Position numbers and translations under genes: made by a program. From CAZGOM01 sp964542875 (GTDB lineage Bacteria > Planctomycetota > Phycisphaerae > Phycisphaerales > Phycisphaeraceae): 21,366 nucleotides of DNA. Below are positions 13,895 to 21,366 of the stretch, one piece after another. Below the pieces are notes generated by a model. That model was not told where the DNA came from. It saw only the letters and a program-made list of their open reading frames with translations, and searched no databases. Each line of letters begins with the position of its first letter. Position 1 is the stretch's first letter. The stretch spans positions 1 through 21,366 of the forward strand of contig CAZIWA010000100.1 of assembly GCA_964542875.1 (NCBI GenBank), given 5' to 3'.

Positions 13895-15235
13895 ATGGCG
13901 ATGAAGTTGAGTCACGTGGGGCGCGGGATGGTGGCGGCGGCGATGCTGGCTGGGGTGATTGGCCTGGCAGGATGCAAGGATGACAAGCAAGCGCAGGCGG
14001 GCCCCAAAGGGGGACGCGGCGGGGAAGAAGTGAAGGAAGACCCGATTTATGTGGAACTGCTGGATGTGAAGCGGGTGCCGATTCAGCGCAGCGTGGAAGT
14101 GGTGGGGACGCTGTACGGCGTGCTGGAGACGACGATCTCGGCGAAGGTACCGGGGCGGCTGACGGAAGTGCAAGTGGATATCGGGCAACGCGTGAAGCCG
14201 GGCGAAGTGCTGGCGCAGATTGACCCCAGGGACTACAAGCTCGCGGTGGAGCAACGGCAATTGGCGGTGTCTCAGGCGCTGTCGAAGCTTGGGCTCAAGG
14301 GCATGCCGGATGCACAGTTCAATGTGAATACGGTGCCTTCGGTGGTGAGGGCGAGCGTGCAGGTGGACAATACGAAGTCGCGTTATTTGAGGGCCAAGCA
14401 GCTTTACGACCAGAAGCCGCCTCTGCTTTCGGCGCAGGATTACGGGGATATCGAGACGGCGTGGAAAGTGGCCGAGAGCAACTATGAAGTGGAAAAAGTG
14501 GCCGCGGGCGCGCTATTGGCAGACGCAGGCTTCAACGAGAAGGCGGTGCAGATCGCTAAAGAACAGTTGGCCGATACGAAGGTGATCGCGCCGGTGGACA
14601 TGACGTGGGGGGCTTCACGCGAGCGCGCCGCAAAGGGCGCGGGGCAGGGGCAGACGTTCATCGTGGCGCAGAGGCTGGTGAGCGCGGGCGAGAACGTCAA
14701 AGACGGCACGCCTATGTTCAAGTTGATCGCCGATGATCCGATTCTGCTGAGGGCTTCGGTGCCGGAGAAACACGCCTCGGAAGTGAAGATCGGGCAGGTG
14801 GTGAAGTTGTCGGTGCAGTCGAGCCCGGAGGTGTTTGTGGGGAAGGTGGTCCGGGTGAATCCGCAGGTGGACTCGACGAATCGGGCGTTTGCCATTGAAG
14901 TGGAGTTCGACAACAAGGGCGAGAAGCTCAACCCGGGTTCGTTTGGCACGGCGCAAGTGATGACGCGCGTAGACGGAAGCGCGGCGCTGGTGCCGGCTTC
15001 CGCGGTGACGACCTTCGCCGGTGTGCACCGGGTGTACAGCGTACGCGACGGCAAGCTGCTGGAACTGCGCGTGACCCTGGGCGAGAAGCAGGGGGATCTG
15101 GTGGAGATCGTGCAGGGCCTTGCGGAAGGGTTGCCGGTGGTGATCAAGAGCTCCAAGCGGCTGCACTCAGGCGCGACGGTGACGCTGACGAAGCCTGTGG
15201 AGGCCGAGACGCAGCCGACGACGAAGCCAAAGTAA
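13895..15235 (+). CDS. RND-type efflux periplasmic adaptor lipoprotein (HlyD/MFP family)
   Basis: A 446-residue membrane-fusion protein. A basic N-terminus and hydrophobic segment end in a lipobox, LAGC with Cys27, so it is probably a lipid-anchored periplasmic protein. The barrel-sandwich (lipoyl-like) half around residues 85-120 (VPGRLTEVQVDIGQRVKPGEVL) is followed by a helical hairpin, the returning lipoyl half (VIAPVDMTWGAS), a beta-barrel (about 290-360) and a membrane-proximal domain. Such adaptors bridge an inner-membrane pump to an outer-membrane channel. No pump or TolC-like gene follows; the next gene is an oxygenase. The ATG at 13895 was chosen over an upstream TTG because it gives a clean lipoprotein signal; the ATG at 13901 is an alternative. 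Confidence 0.88.
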   Translation: MAMKLSHVGRGMVAAAMLAGVIGLAGCKDDKQAQAGPKGGRGGEEVKEDPIYVELLDVKRVPIQRSVEVVGTLYGVLETTISAKVPGRLTEVQVDIGQRVKPGEVLAQIDPRDYKLAVEQRQLAVSQALSKLGLKGMPDAQFNVNTVPSVVRASVQVDNTKSRYLRAKQLYDQKPPLLSAQDYGDIETAWKVAESNYEVEKVAAGALLADAGFNEKAVQIAKEQLADTKVIAPVDMTWGASRERAAKGAGQGQTFIVAQRLVSAGENVKDGTPMFKLIADDPILLRASVPEKHASEVKIGQVVKLSVQSSPEVFVGKVVRVNPQVDSTNRAFAIEVEFDNKGEKLNPGSFGTAQVMTRVDGSAALVPASAVTTFAGVHRVYSVRDGKLLELRVTLGEKQGDLVEIVQGLAEGLPVVIKSSKRLHSGATVTLTKPVEAETQPTTKPK

Positions 15236-15249
15236 AGGGGGACGACGTC

Positions 15250-15270
15250 CCGTGTCGCGTGTCCTGTCTC
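15250..15270. repeat. Heptamer tandem repeat NNGTGTC, second set
   Basis: CCGTGTC, GCGTGTC and CTGTCTC follow one another in the 177-bp gap between the efflux adaptor and the dioxygenase. They match the set at 1226-1246 in unit length, sequence and orientation; the third unit has one change. Confidence 0.5.
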
Positions 15271-15412
15271 AAGAGTTCAGAGTTTCAGAGGTGTGTGGGG
15301 CTCTGGGTTAAGATGGTTGTTTTGGGGGCGGGGAAGACACACCGTAGCCCGCGGACGGTCTACAGTGTGCCACCCGGAATGGGGGTTAGAGGAATCAACG
15401 GAGAGTCGGGCG

Positions 15413-16300
15413 ATGAATGATCTTGGTAAGGGTTATGCGCTCAAAGAGCGCGAGTGGGAAGATCAGTTTGCGGAGGAGGGGTTTGCCATTGTTCGGGGCG
15501 TGGTGGACCCGGCGCTCTGCAAGCTGGGGATGGATCGGGTGCGCGAGCAGTACAAGCTGGGAGATACGCCCGGCAACACGTGGGAAACGCCCACGGTGCC
15601 GGTGAAGCATGATGCGTACTTCGGCGAAGCGGGGCCGGGGCTCAGCGATCCGGTTTATGACAAGGTTCTGGATTCGCCGGAATTGCAGGGTGCGATCGAC
15701 CGGCTGTTTGGCGGGCCGGGGCACTGCAACCGGCAGAAGAACTATTACCTGTTTCTGCGGACGTTTGACCCCAAGGCCAAGCAGGGGCTTTCGCCGACGG
15801 GGCATATCGACTTTGGCGGGCAGCCGATTCCTGCGTTGTACCGCGGGTTTGTGGTGCAGTTGTTTCTGCATGACAGCGAACCTTTCGCCGGGAACCTGAC
15901 CCTGCACCCCGGCACGCATAAGACTGTGCAGAAACTGGTGATCGACGACCCCACGGTGCAATTCAAGAGCGGGATGGTGCCGGACCTGAAACAGCCTGCG
16001 CCGGTGGAATTCGTAGGCAAGGCAGGGGACATCTGCTTCATGCATCACCTGGTGTTCCACTCGGGGAACGTGTCACACGGGGCCAACCGGATGCCGCGGG
16101 TGGCGCTGATGATCGAGGCATTTCGCGATAACTGGCTGGGGTCGATCGACCCGGCCCAAAAAGGGCTGAGCCCGTGGCAGCGGAGTCTGGCCCACAACGG
16201 CGCGTACACGGAGCGGCCGGAGACGGAAGCCAGCAACCGGGCACGGCGCGCGGAGTACTACGCGAAGCTGCGCGAGGGGACTGCGGCGAAGGCGTATTGA
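15413..16300 (+). CDS. Phytanoyl-CoA dioxygenase family protein (PhyH-like), second copy
   Basis: A 295-residue Fe(II)/2-oxoglutarate oxygenase-like protein. The triad is H131-x-D133 (GHIDFGG) and H216 (LVFHSGN), with R229 (MPRVAL) as the likely 2-oxoglutarate anchor. HPGTHK (165-170) occupies the place of the VPGSHK segment in the paralogue at 4895-5692. Outside these motifs the two proteins are clearly different, so they are distinct subfamilies rather than a recent duplication. The substrate is unknown. GGAGAG lies 7 nt before the ATG at 15413 and decides the start; an in-frame ATG at 15293 has no supporting site and would add a Trp/Arg-rich stretch foreign to the family. Confidence 0.87.
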   Translation: MNDLGKGYALKEREWEDQFAEEGFAIVRGVVDPALCKLGMDRVREQYKLGDTPGNTWETPTVPVKHDAYFGEAGPGLSDPVYDKVLDSPELQGAIDRLFGGPGHCNRQKNYYLFLRTFDPKAKQGLSPTGHIDFGGQPIPALYRGFVVQLFLHDSEPFAGNLTLHPGTHKTVQKLVIDDPTVQFKSGMVPDLKQPAPVEFVGKAGDICFMHHLVFHSGNVSHGANRMPRVALMIEAFRDNWLGSIDPAQKGLSPWQRSLAHNGAYTERPETEASNRARRAEYYAKLREGTAAKAY

Positions 16301-16447
16301 GCCTTGTGCCTTTGAATAACCGGCAGCTGTGATACGGTTTGATTCGTGACGATAAGGAGCAGCGGCGGCAGGGGAGTTGAGTCGTTTTGGCGTATACGGC
16401 ATGTGATGGCGGCAAGTGCGACCCCTCCAAGGTCGAAGACAGAAAAA
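16301..16447. other. Intergenic stretch before repeat copy B
   Basis: I see no gene, terminator or recognisable site in these 147 bp. With the repeat that follows and the 103 bp before the next start, the gene-free interval is 450 bp; the promoter of the large secreted-protein gene must be within or after the repeat. Confidence 0.4.
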
Positions 16448-16647
16448 GAAAGAACAAAAAACGGGAGACTTTAGCGCCAATACAGAGACGAGATTCTTCA
16501 GCCCCCATCGAGGATGCTGAAGAACAAGAAACAATCAATTGATTCTTCACCGGGGGCTGCGCTCGAAGACTCGAAGACTCGCTGACCCCCGGCTACGTGC
16601 GGTCGCCCCGCTGGGGCGCAGAAGATGCCGGTCGCACTCGCATCCAA
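16448..16647 (+). repeat. Dispersed noncoding repeat, copy B
   Basis: This 200-bp copy pairs with 2741-2934. Here the outer long stem is shorter (TTCTTCAGC 16494-16502 with 16516-16524), but another, CCGGGGG...CCCCCGG (around 16550-16592), is intact where copy A is degraded; the CGCCCC-GCT-GGGGCG hairpin (16604-16618) is identical. A 9-bp unit is tandemly duplicated (TCGAAGACTCGAAGACTC). It ends in GATGCCGGTCGCACTCGCATCC, again giving the next gene a spurious in-frame ATG at 16625. Confidence 0.9.
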
Positions 16648-16750
16648 ATGCACCATTTGCCTTCCAAAAAACAGCCAAGAGGCTATCGCATGTCCATTGC
16701 ACTGGAATGCTTTAATATCTGGGCAGGACAGTTTTCCGGAGAAACAACAG

Positions 16751-19078
16751 ATGCGGCAGATTTTCGTATTACTTGCAGGGGTGATGTGTGTGCTGGGATG
16801 GGTGAGCCCGGGGGTTGCACAAGAAAAGCCGGCGGCCGAAACCTTCACGGTGAAAGTACGCGAGGCAGGCCTGCCTGAGGCGAAAGCGCAAGAGATACGC
16901 GAAACATTCCTGAAGCTGATGGAGCGGCGAAGGTTCGACATCGGCGATACCTACGGCCGGAGCAAAGCCTTTACCTTTTCAATTATTTCGCCTGATGCTA
17001 CCCGGGTCGTCTACCGGGAAGGAAGGGTGTACCGGGTTTTTCAGCATTTAAAGCATGAAGGAGCCATGGTGCTGATGGCCGGCCCCGGCGGAGTCATCTT
17101 GATTGGAGAAGAAGGCGGCCGGGGTGTTCTTCAATTGGTGCGGGATATCGGGTTCAGCGCGATCATCGGTCCGGGCGAGAGCGGCGATGGAATGATTTGC
17201 GAGATTCAACCGGAGGTCAATCCCAAGCGACAGGGATTGTTTGATATTCGGTTTACACCCATTCTGAGGGCGCATGCCCAGGTTTATAACGAGCTTTCGG
17301 TGGGCATGGAGGGTGACACCATGCGGGTTCTGAGTGCGGGGAAGAATACCGCCATGGAACTGGTCTATGACGTGGCCAAGGATCGGCTGGAGCAGGTGGT
17401 CATTCTGCAGCCGGGCCGGGGGAGCATACTGGAGGTAAGCCGGTTCATGGAGCTTCCCGCAGGGCTATTTACAGATCCTTGGACAACCGTTGCGCCGGGA
17501 ACCCGGATCCATGAAGTCGACTTCATCATGCGTGAGGGGCCGACGAAGCTTCAGGATGCCATGGCGTCCTACGCGCGGGTGATGGAGCCGTCCCATGCAA
17601 GGCTCTTTAAATTGGCCGTATCGGCGTTTAGAGTCCATGCGCAGGTGATGATGCCCGACCAGACGCGGCGGCATATGACCTATTCCGGGCTGATTGACAT
17701 TCGAGAGATTACGTTCAATCTGCTGAACCCCAAGGTGCTGCAAAGCGCCGACGGGCTTAGGAAGGAGATGGATGAAACCATAGAATCCTGCCGGCATGCC
17801 CAGATGACCGGGAGCCTTGCAAAGTCTGAGGTGCGTTTGCGATTGGGGCAGGTGCTTTCGCTGCCGCTGATGGGCAAGACGCCCCTGCTGGTGCTTCGGA
17901 GGCAGTTGCTGTTGGCTGATTGCTTCATGACTCCGGCGGAAACGGGGATGACGCCGGAGTCGCTGACGCCTCTTGATGGGCTGGTGGCTGGTTTTCTGGA
18001 AGGATCGCCCAGGTATGCGCCGCAGACGGGGATGCAGGCCTATGTGGAGACCAGTGACGCACCGGCATGGGCGAAACTGCTTTCACGCATCCATGACAAG
18101 ACGCTTGGGAAGATGCCCCAGCAGGAGCGGTGGGGGCTTGTGGAAGCGGGTTTGGAAGAGCTTTCCACGGAAGGAGAGAACTATCTTTCAACGGCGCGGG
18201 TGCTGTCCAATGTGTTGAAAGACCCGGATGTGCGCGAGGGGGTGGAGAAGGGGATACAGCATCGGCTTGAGGGGAAACTGACGCAGGCGACAGAGAAGGT
18301 GCTGATGATGCTGATCGTCGAAGATGCCGATCCGGCGAATTTGCGCTGGATGAACGACCTGATCGTCAGCACTTCGCAGGGATTGAAGAGCCATGCGTTG
18401 ACGCCCCTGAGCGTGCCTCTTTTGAAGGCGATTCGCGAGCAGCGCGGGACCCGGATGTGCCTGGTTGCGGCGAAGCTGTTTGAGCAGCGGCCGGACCCCG
18501 AAGGCAAAGGCGAGGCCGACGCCAACGGGAGGAAAGCGTTTAAAGATGAGCTTCTGGACCCTAAAAAGTTCACGATTGCCTCGACGATCGAGGAGGTCAG
18601 CAGTCCGGAGTCGCCTATCAGGATAGAGGCGTCTGTTGTCGCGATGGTTGAGAGCCAGAGTCTGCCATGGAAATGGCGCCGGGAGCTATGCCGACGGATG
18701 GGGCTGACGCTTGAGCAATTGCCTAAGGCTGCCGAAGAGGAAGTGTCGGGATTATTTGGCTGCCTGGATGCAATGGACTTCATGCCAGATGTGTTTTGGG
18801 CCAATGCCCGGCCGGGTGTGAAGGCGTACCTTTTGAAGGCGCAGAAGCCTGAGTGGGCCAGGGCAAGCAAGGTGCTGTTTACGGATGAGAATGCCCAAGG
18901 GCTGATCACGCTGACGGGCGCCAAGCATCGGGCGGGTGCGGCCCGGCTGCTGCATGATGAGGCGCTGGTGAAGGAACATCTTGGAGAACTCAGGGGTTAT
19001 GTCGAGAGCGTGAAGGTGATCGAGCCTGTGAAGTGGCTGGAAGAGCCGTCGGCAAAGGCGGGTGGTGATGAAAAGTAA
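16751..19078 (+). CDS. Large secreted protein of unknown function
   Basis: A 775-residue protein with a classic signal peptide: MRQIFVLLAGVMCVLGW then SPGVAQ|E, predicted cleavage after about residue 23-24. The mature part is a long globular chain without transmembrane helices; residues ~25-300 look mixed alpha/beta, and ~340-760 are mostly helical with many Leu/Ala/Glu repeats, like an alpha-solenoid. I recognise no catalytic motif or named domain. GGAG 9 nt before the ATG at 16751 and the signal peptide decide the start; the ATG at 16625 lies in the dispersed repeat. A membrane protein gene follows after 62 bp and may be co-transcribed. Likely periplasmic. Confidence 0.75.
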   Translation: MRQIFVLLAGVMCVLGWVSPGVAQEKPAAETFTVKVREAGLPEAKAQEIRETFLKLMERRRFDIGDTYGRSKAFTFSIISPDATRVVYREGRVYRVFQHLKHEGAMVLMAGPGGVILIGEEGGRGVLQLVRDIGFSAIIGPGESGDGMICEIQPEVNPKRQGLFDIRFTPILRAHAQVYNELSVGMEGDTMRVLSAGKNTAMELVYDVAKDRLEQVVILQPGRGSILEVSRFMELPAGLFTDPWTTVAPGTRIHEVDFIMREGPTKLQDAMASYARVMEPSHARLFKLAVSAFRVHAQVMMPDQTRRHMTYSGLIDIREITFNLLNPKVLQSADGLRKEMDETIESCRHAQMTGSLAKSEVRLRLGQVLSLPLMGKTPLLVLRRQLLLADCFMTPAETGMTPESLTPLDGLVAGFLEGSPRYAPQTGMQAYVETSDAPAWAKLLSRIHDKTLGKMPQQERWGLVEAGLEELSTEGENYLSTARVLSNVLKDPDVREGVEKGIQHRLEGKLTQATEKVLMMLIVEDADPANLRWMNDLIVSTSQGLKSHALTPLSVPLLKAIREQRGTRMCLVAAKLFEQRPDPEGKGEADANGRKAFKDELLDPKKFTIASTIEEVSSPESPIRIEASVVAMVESQSLPWKWRRELCRRMGLTLEQLPKAAEEEVSGLFGCLDAMDFMPDVFWANARPGVKAYLLKAQKPEWARASKVLFTDENAQGLITLTGAKHRAGAARLLHDEALVKEHLGELRGYVESVKVIEPVKWLEEPSAKAGGDEK

Positions 19079-19140
19079 GTGGATTTAGGGTCTAATAGGA
19101 GGCTGCGGCGTCGTTTTTGGCAGCCGCCGGGGAGACGAGT

Positions 19141-19800
19141 ATGGCAGACAGCTTTGTTGGATCAAACGCGGCGTTCACCAAGACCGACCAGGTGCATTAC
19201 ATCCGGCATAACCCGTTTGTGGTGTATTGGGTGATTGGCGTGGTGTGTGTGGCGATCCTGTCGGCCTTTGTTCACTGGGCGTGCATCGGGCTGGTGCTGC
19301 TGGCGGGGCTGGGCCTGGTGGCAGCTTTTTTATGGCGCATGGACGACATGCATGCCAAGGGGACGACCAACCCGGCGATCGTGACGTGCCTGGAGCCTTT
19401 CACTGTGGCGGTGCTGGCGGAGATGACGCTGACGCAGGGGAAGTCGTTTCCGGGTGTGCAATTTGCAACGGTGCCGGACCCGTACGGCGGGCGGGCGCGA
19501 GTGGGGATGAAACTGCCGGTGGTGTGCAATTACCATCTGGGGCCCGAGGGGTTTGCCGGGGAGCACTGGGGAAGCGTTTCGCCGACGCCGATCGCGGTGC
19601 TTACGCCGGACCCGGAGGCTGTCGAGCACGCCGCACGGATGATTTCCCCAGCGGAATGGGTGGTGCTGGAGAATGCGATCAAAACGATCCCGGATTTACG
19701 GACGCCGAGGATGTATCTGCTGCAGGCGTCGCCGATGGCGGATCGCAAGAGCGAGGAATTCACGGAGTTGTTTAAGCGGTACGTACCGAATTGGCGGTAG
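19141..19800 (+). CDS. DUF3239-like membrane protein
   Basis: A 219-residue protein. After a ~28-residue polar N-terminus come two adjacent hydrophobic helices (about 28-66, VYWVIGVVCVAILSAFV and GLVLLAGLGLVAAFLW), then a soluble C-terminal domain of ~150 residues with NPAIVTCLEPFTVAVLAEMT, ARVGMKLPVVCNYH and EWVVLENAIKTIPD. This order and these segments resemble DUF3239 proteins, whose function is unknown; the assignment is from memory. GGGGAG 6 nt before the ATG at 19141 decides the start over an in-frame TTG at 19117. It sits 62 bp behind the large secreted-protein gene and converges on csrA. Confidence 0.7.
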   Translation: MADSFVGSNAAFTKTDQVHYIRHNPFVVYWVIGVVCVAILSAFVHWACIGLVLLAGLGLVAAFLWRMDDMHAKGTTNPAIVTCLEPFTVAVLAEMTLTQGKSFPGVQFATVPDPYGGRARVGMKLPVVCNYHLGPEGFAGEHWGSVSPTPIAVLTPDPEAVEHAARMISPAEWVVLENAIKTIPDLRTPRMYLLQASPMADRKSEEFTELFKRYVPNWR

Positions 19801-19914
19801 GGGAGTTACGAATTGTGAGTTGGACGGGGAAGTGAGTTTGCAGGGGCAGGGGTGAGTGCGGCGGGGTTGGGGTGGAAGTGACCAACGGGATTCCGGACAG
19901 GTTTAGAAACCAGC

Positions 19915-19933
19915 CTCTGGCATTCAGAGTTTT
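19915..19933 (+). terminator. Weak candidate terminator
   Basis: CTCTG (19915-19919) and CAGAG (19925-19929) form a 5-bp stem with a 5-nt loop followed directly by TTTT. It lies between the convergent DUF3239-like gene and csrA. The short stem makes it uncertain. Confidence 0.4.
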
Positions 19934-19967
19934 AAGATTATCGCAGTGCCACGAATAGTGGCGGGAA

Positions 19968-20276
19968 TTATTTGGGCGCGGGGCGGGAGGGGGGCTTGAT
20001 GTTGCCGTTGGGTTCCGGGGCCGGGGCGGGCGGGGGCGGGGCTTCGTTGCCTGGGGCGGGGGCTGCGGCGTGGTGATGTGCCTGACCGGGGGGGAGAGAG
20101 CCTTGGCGTGCTTTCTCGTCGGCGAGCTCTTTGCGGTTGATCTGGGTTTCGGTGGGGAAGTCAAAGGAGAGCTTGACTTTATCCCCGCGGATTTCGACGA
20201 CGCGGATAGTTCCCAAGGGATTCTTGGGGTCGCCGATAACGATTTCTTCACCTATGCGTCGTGTAAGTGCAAGCAT
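19968..20276 (-). CDS. csrA: Carbon storage regulator CsrA with Pro/Ala-rich tail
   Basis: A 102-residue RNA-binding regulator; classical CsrA is about 60. The N-terminal domain is canonical: MLALTRRIGEEIVIGD with Leu4, Arg6 and Gly9, then strands VVEIRGDKVKLSFDFP and INRKELADEKAR, where Arg48 matches the RNA-contacting Arg44 of E. coli. Residues ~58-102 form a His/Pro/Ala-rich, probably disordered tail ending in SRPAPK. CsrA dimers bind GGA in hairpin loops of mRNAs and are titrated by CsrB-type RNAs; a candidate for such an RNA is at 9988-10416. AAGGAAGAG precedes the ATG at 20276 on the minus strand; its CAAGGA is itself a CsrA-type motif, so autoregulation is possible. The neighbour 136 bp upstream is an Fe-S scaffold gene. 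Confidence 0.93.
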   Translation of the reverse strand: MLALTRRIGEEIVIGDPKNPLGTIRVVEIRGDKVKLSFDFPTETQINRKELADEKARQGSLPPGQAHHHAAAPAPGNEAPPPPAPAPEPNGNIKPPSRPAPK

Positions 20277-20412
20277 GCCGTGTTCTCTTCCTTGATTATC
20301 GGCGCGACGGGCGATATGCATGCAATATTCTTATCGGAACCTGGTCAGAAATGGATTTTCATGGGATCAGGCAGCGAAAGCAGGCACCCGGGGAAAGGGT
20401 GTGGGAGGCGTC

Positions 20413-20670
20413 TTACTGCACACGTTCGACACCGGTGATTTCCGGGATTTTTTCGCGGATGTTGCGTTCGATGCCGTTTCGGAGGGTGATGGAGCTGGAG
20501 GGGCATGAGACGCAGGCGCCGTGGAGGCGGATTTTGCAGACGTTGTCTTTGGTGATTTCAACGAGTTCGACGTCTCCGCCGTCGGATTTGACGGCGGGGC
20601 GGATCAGGTTGATGACGGCCTGTACGCGTTCCTGGAGGGAAGTGGGCTTGATGGTGGTTTGGTCTGACAT
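20413..20670 (-). CDS. NifU-like Fe-S cluster scaffold/carrier (Nfu domain)
   Basis: An 85-residue protein made almost entirely of the NifU C-terminal (Nfu) domain: IRPAVKSDGGDVELVEI (about 23-39), then the cluster-binding CxxC at Cys53/Cys56 (GACVSCPSSS), and the helix ending IPEITGVERV. A dimer of such proteins binds a [4Fe-4S] cluster between the CxxC motifs and hands it to apo-enzymes in the cytoplasm. GAGG 6 nt before the ATG at 20670 decides the start. csrA follows on the same strand after 136 bp, more likely under its own promoter. Confidence 0.93.
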   Translation of the reverse strand: MSDQTTIKPTSLQERVQAVINLIRPAVKSDGGDVELVEITKDNVCKIRLHGACVSCPSSSITLRNGIERNIREKIPEITGVERVQ

Positions 20671-20916
20671 TCGGGCCTCGTGGTGGTCGTTAGTTCTAAT
20701 GATAGTCGGGTGAGGGATGAAAACCAAACCGGAGCGGGGGATTGGTTTTAGGGTGATGTTAACGGTTGGATGAGAGAATTGTGGTTTAAGTGTCGGTTCG
20801 GCTGGAAGGTGAGGCGGGGGTGACGGTGTAGTGAGAAGTGGAAAAGTGGGGTGTAAGGGCTAAGTTGGGGGTGTAAATGGCATGGTGGTGGAGGGGGCCG
20901 TGCGTAATGTGTGTGT
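20671..20916. other. G-rich intergenic region
   Basis: No gene is seen. The plus strand is strongly G/T-biased with repeated GGGTGTAA (around 20850 and 20869). The minus-strand promoter of the Nfu gene should be here but has no clear boxes. Confidence 0.4.
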
Positions 20917-20945
20917 TTGACTTAAGAGACGTGGATTGCTAACCT
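20917..20945 (+). promoter_or_regulatory. Sigma-70-type promoter of the tRNA-Thr/tuf unit
   Basis: TTGACT (20917-20922) and TAACCT (20940-20945) are separated by exactly 17 bp. Transcription would start near 20952, about 95 nt before the tRNA. Confidence 0.7.
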
Positions 20946-20957
20946 AGTTTCTCCTTT

Positions 20958-20979
20958 GGTGGAGCTTCCATCATTTTTT
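20958..20979 (+). terminator. Promoter-proximal terminator-like hairpin
   Basis: GGTGGA (20958-20963) pairs with TCCATC (20967-20972, one G-U) and is followed by six T residues (20974-20979). It begins within ~10 nt of the predicted transcription start, so it may be an attenuator for the tRNA/tuf transcript or a chance hairpin. Confidence 0.4.
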
Positions 20980-21023
20980 GCGTCGGCGCTTTGGCGGCGG
21001 TGTCGAAAAAAGGGCCTGTAAAA

Positions 21024-21143
<120 letters not shown>

Positions 21144-21144
<1 letters not shown>

Positions 21145-21210
21145 GCCGGTGTAAAAGCCGGCGTTTTGCACAGGTTCCCTGGATCGCTTGTGTGAGCGAG
21201 GGAGCCTTTT
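21144..21210 (+). promoter_or_regulatory. Two tandem terminator-like hairpins in the tuf leader
   Basis: Hairpin 1 is CGCCGG/CCGGCG (21144-21149, 21158-21163) followed by TTTT (21164-21167). Hairpin 2 is an 8-bp outer stem (21173-21180 with 21199-21206, one G-U) with an inner CGCT/AGCG, followed by TTTT (21207-21210). Both lie between tRNA-Thr and the tuf start and could attenuate or tune readthrough from the tRNA promoter into tuf. Confidence 0.5.
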
Positions 21211-21290
21211 AAAGAGTCGGGTGAAACCCACCCATGTAACCGGGCCGATAGTGGTCCAACAACGAAAGCCTTACAGGCGGAGAGTTTAAG

Positions 21291-21366
21291 ATGGCAAAGG
21301 GTGTATTTGAGCGTAAAAAACCGCACGTTAACGTTGGCACCATCGGGCACGTTGACCATGGCAAGA
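21291..21366 (+). CDS. tuf: Elongation factor Tu, 5' end
   Basis: The first 25 codons give MAKGVFERKKPHVNVGTIGH followed by VDHGK, the universally conserved N-terminus of EF-Tu including the G1 (P-loop) motif GHVDHGK of the GTPase domain. EF-Tu brings aminoacyl-tRNA to the ribosome. GGAG 8 nt upstream supports the ATG at 21291. The rest of the gene is outside the window; ribosomal protein or secE/nusG genes would be expected beyond it. Confidence 0.97.
   Translation, partial: MAKGVFERKKPHVNVGTIGHVDHGK

Noticed and set aside
16548..16580. Short tandem duplication in repeat copy B as a possible CRISPR-like or VNTR array
   Set aside because: Only two 9-bp units without spacers; a local duplication within the repeat.

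Overview
The window looks like chromosomal DNA from a GC-rich planctomycete, most probably of the class Phycisphaerae. This placement is inference from gene content: two prepilin-type (type II pseudopilin-like) proteins of the planctomycete/lentisphaera kind, one with an exact H-x9-DG motif; two phytanoyl-CoA-dioxygenase-family proteins; an SPFH-GYF fusion next to a double zinc-ribbon protein; a CsrA with a Pro/Ala-rich tail; and a dispersed noncoding repeat of a type I recall from planctomycetes and verrucomicrobia. No phage, transposase or CRISPR array was seen.

Layout. 1-2496 (minus strand): a three-gene unit, SPFH/GYF protein, then double zinc-ribbon membrane protein, then a truncated gene running off the left edge. 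2741-2934: copy A of a ~195-bp dispersed repeat. 2954-5692 (plus): SDR oxidoreductase, prepilin-like protein and a phytanoyl-CoA dioxygenase-like enzyme, closed by a strong intrinsic terminator. 5816-9010 (plus): NhaD-like Na+/H+ antiporter and hemL. 9488-9979: mraZ without the usual rsmH/fts genes behind it. 9980-10416: a gene-free stretch ending in a strong terminator and full of GGA hairpins. 10454-12330 (minus): a prepilin-like gene followed by a conserved gene of unknown function. 12618-16300 (plus): ruvB, a lipoprotein efflux adaptor without its pump, and a second phytanoyl-type dioxygenase. 16448-16647: repeat copy B. 16751-19800 (plus): a large secreted protein of unknown function and a DUF3239-like membrane protein. 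19968-20670 (minus): csrA and an Nfu-type Fe-S scaffold. 20917-21366 (plus): promoter, tRNA-Thr(GGT) and the start of tuf (EF-Tu).

The most interesting element is the 9980-10416 stretch. It holds 14 GGA triplets, eight of them ANGGA. Four hairpins can each present a hexaloop of the form ANGGAT (AAGGAT, ACGGAT, ATGGAT, ACGGAT), and the stretch ends in a rho-independent terminator. This is the architecture of CsrB/RsmZ-type RNAs that sequester CsrA, and a csrA gene lies about 9.6 kb away. Together they suggest a Csr/Rsm circuit in a phylum where I know of no described sponge RNA.

Other points of note are the tRNA-Thr gene enclosed by perfectly complementary 12-nt arms upstream of tuf, the antiporter start codon sitting in the loop of an 11-bp inverted repeat, and the two repeat copies that each supply a misleading in-frame upstream ATG to the gene that follows.
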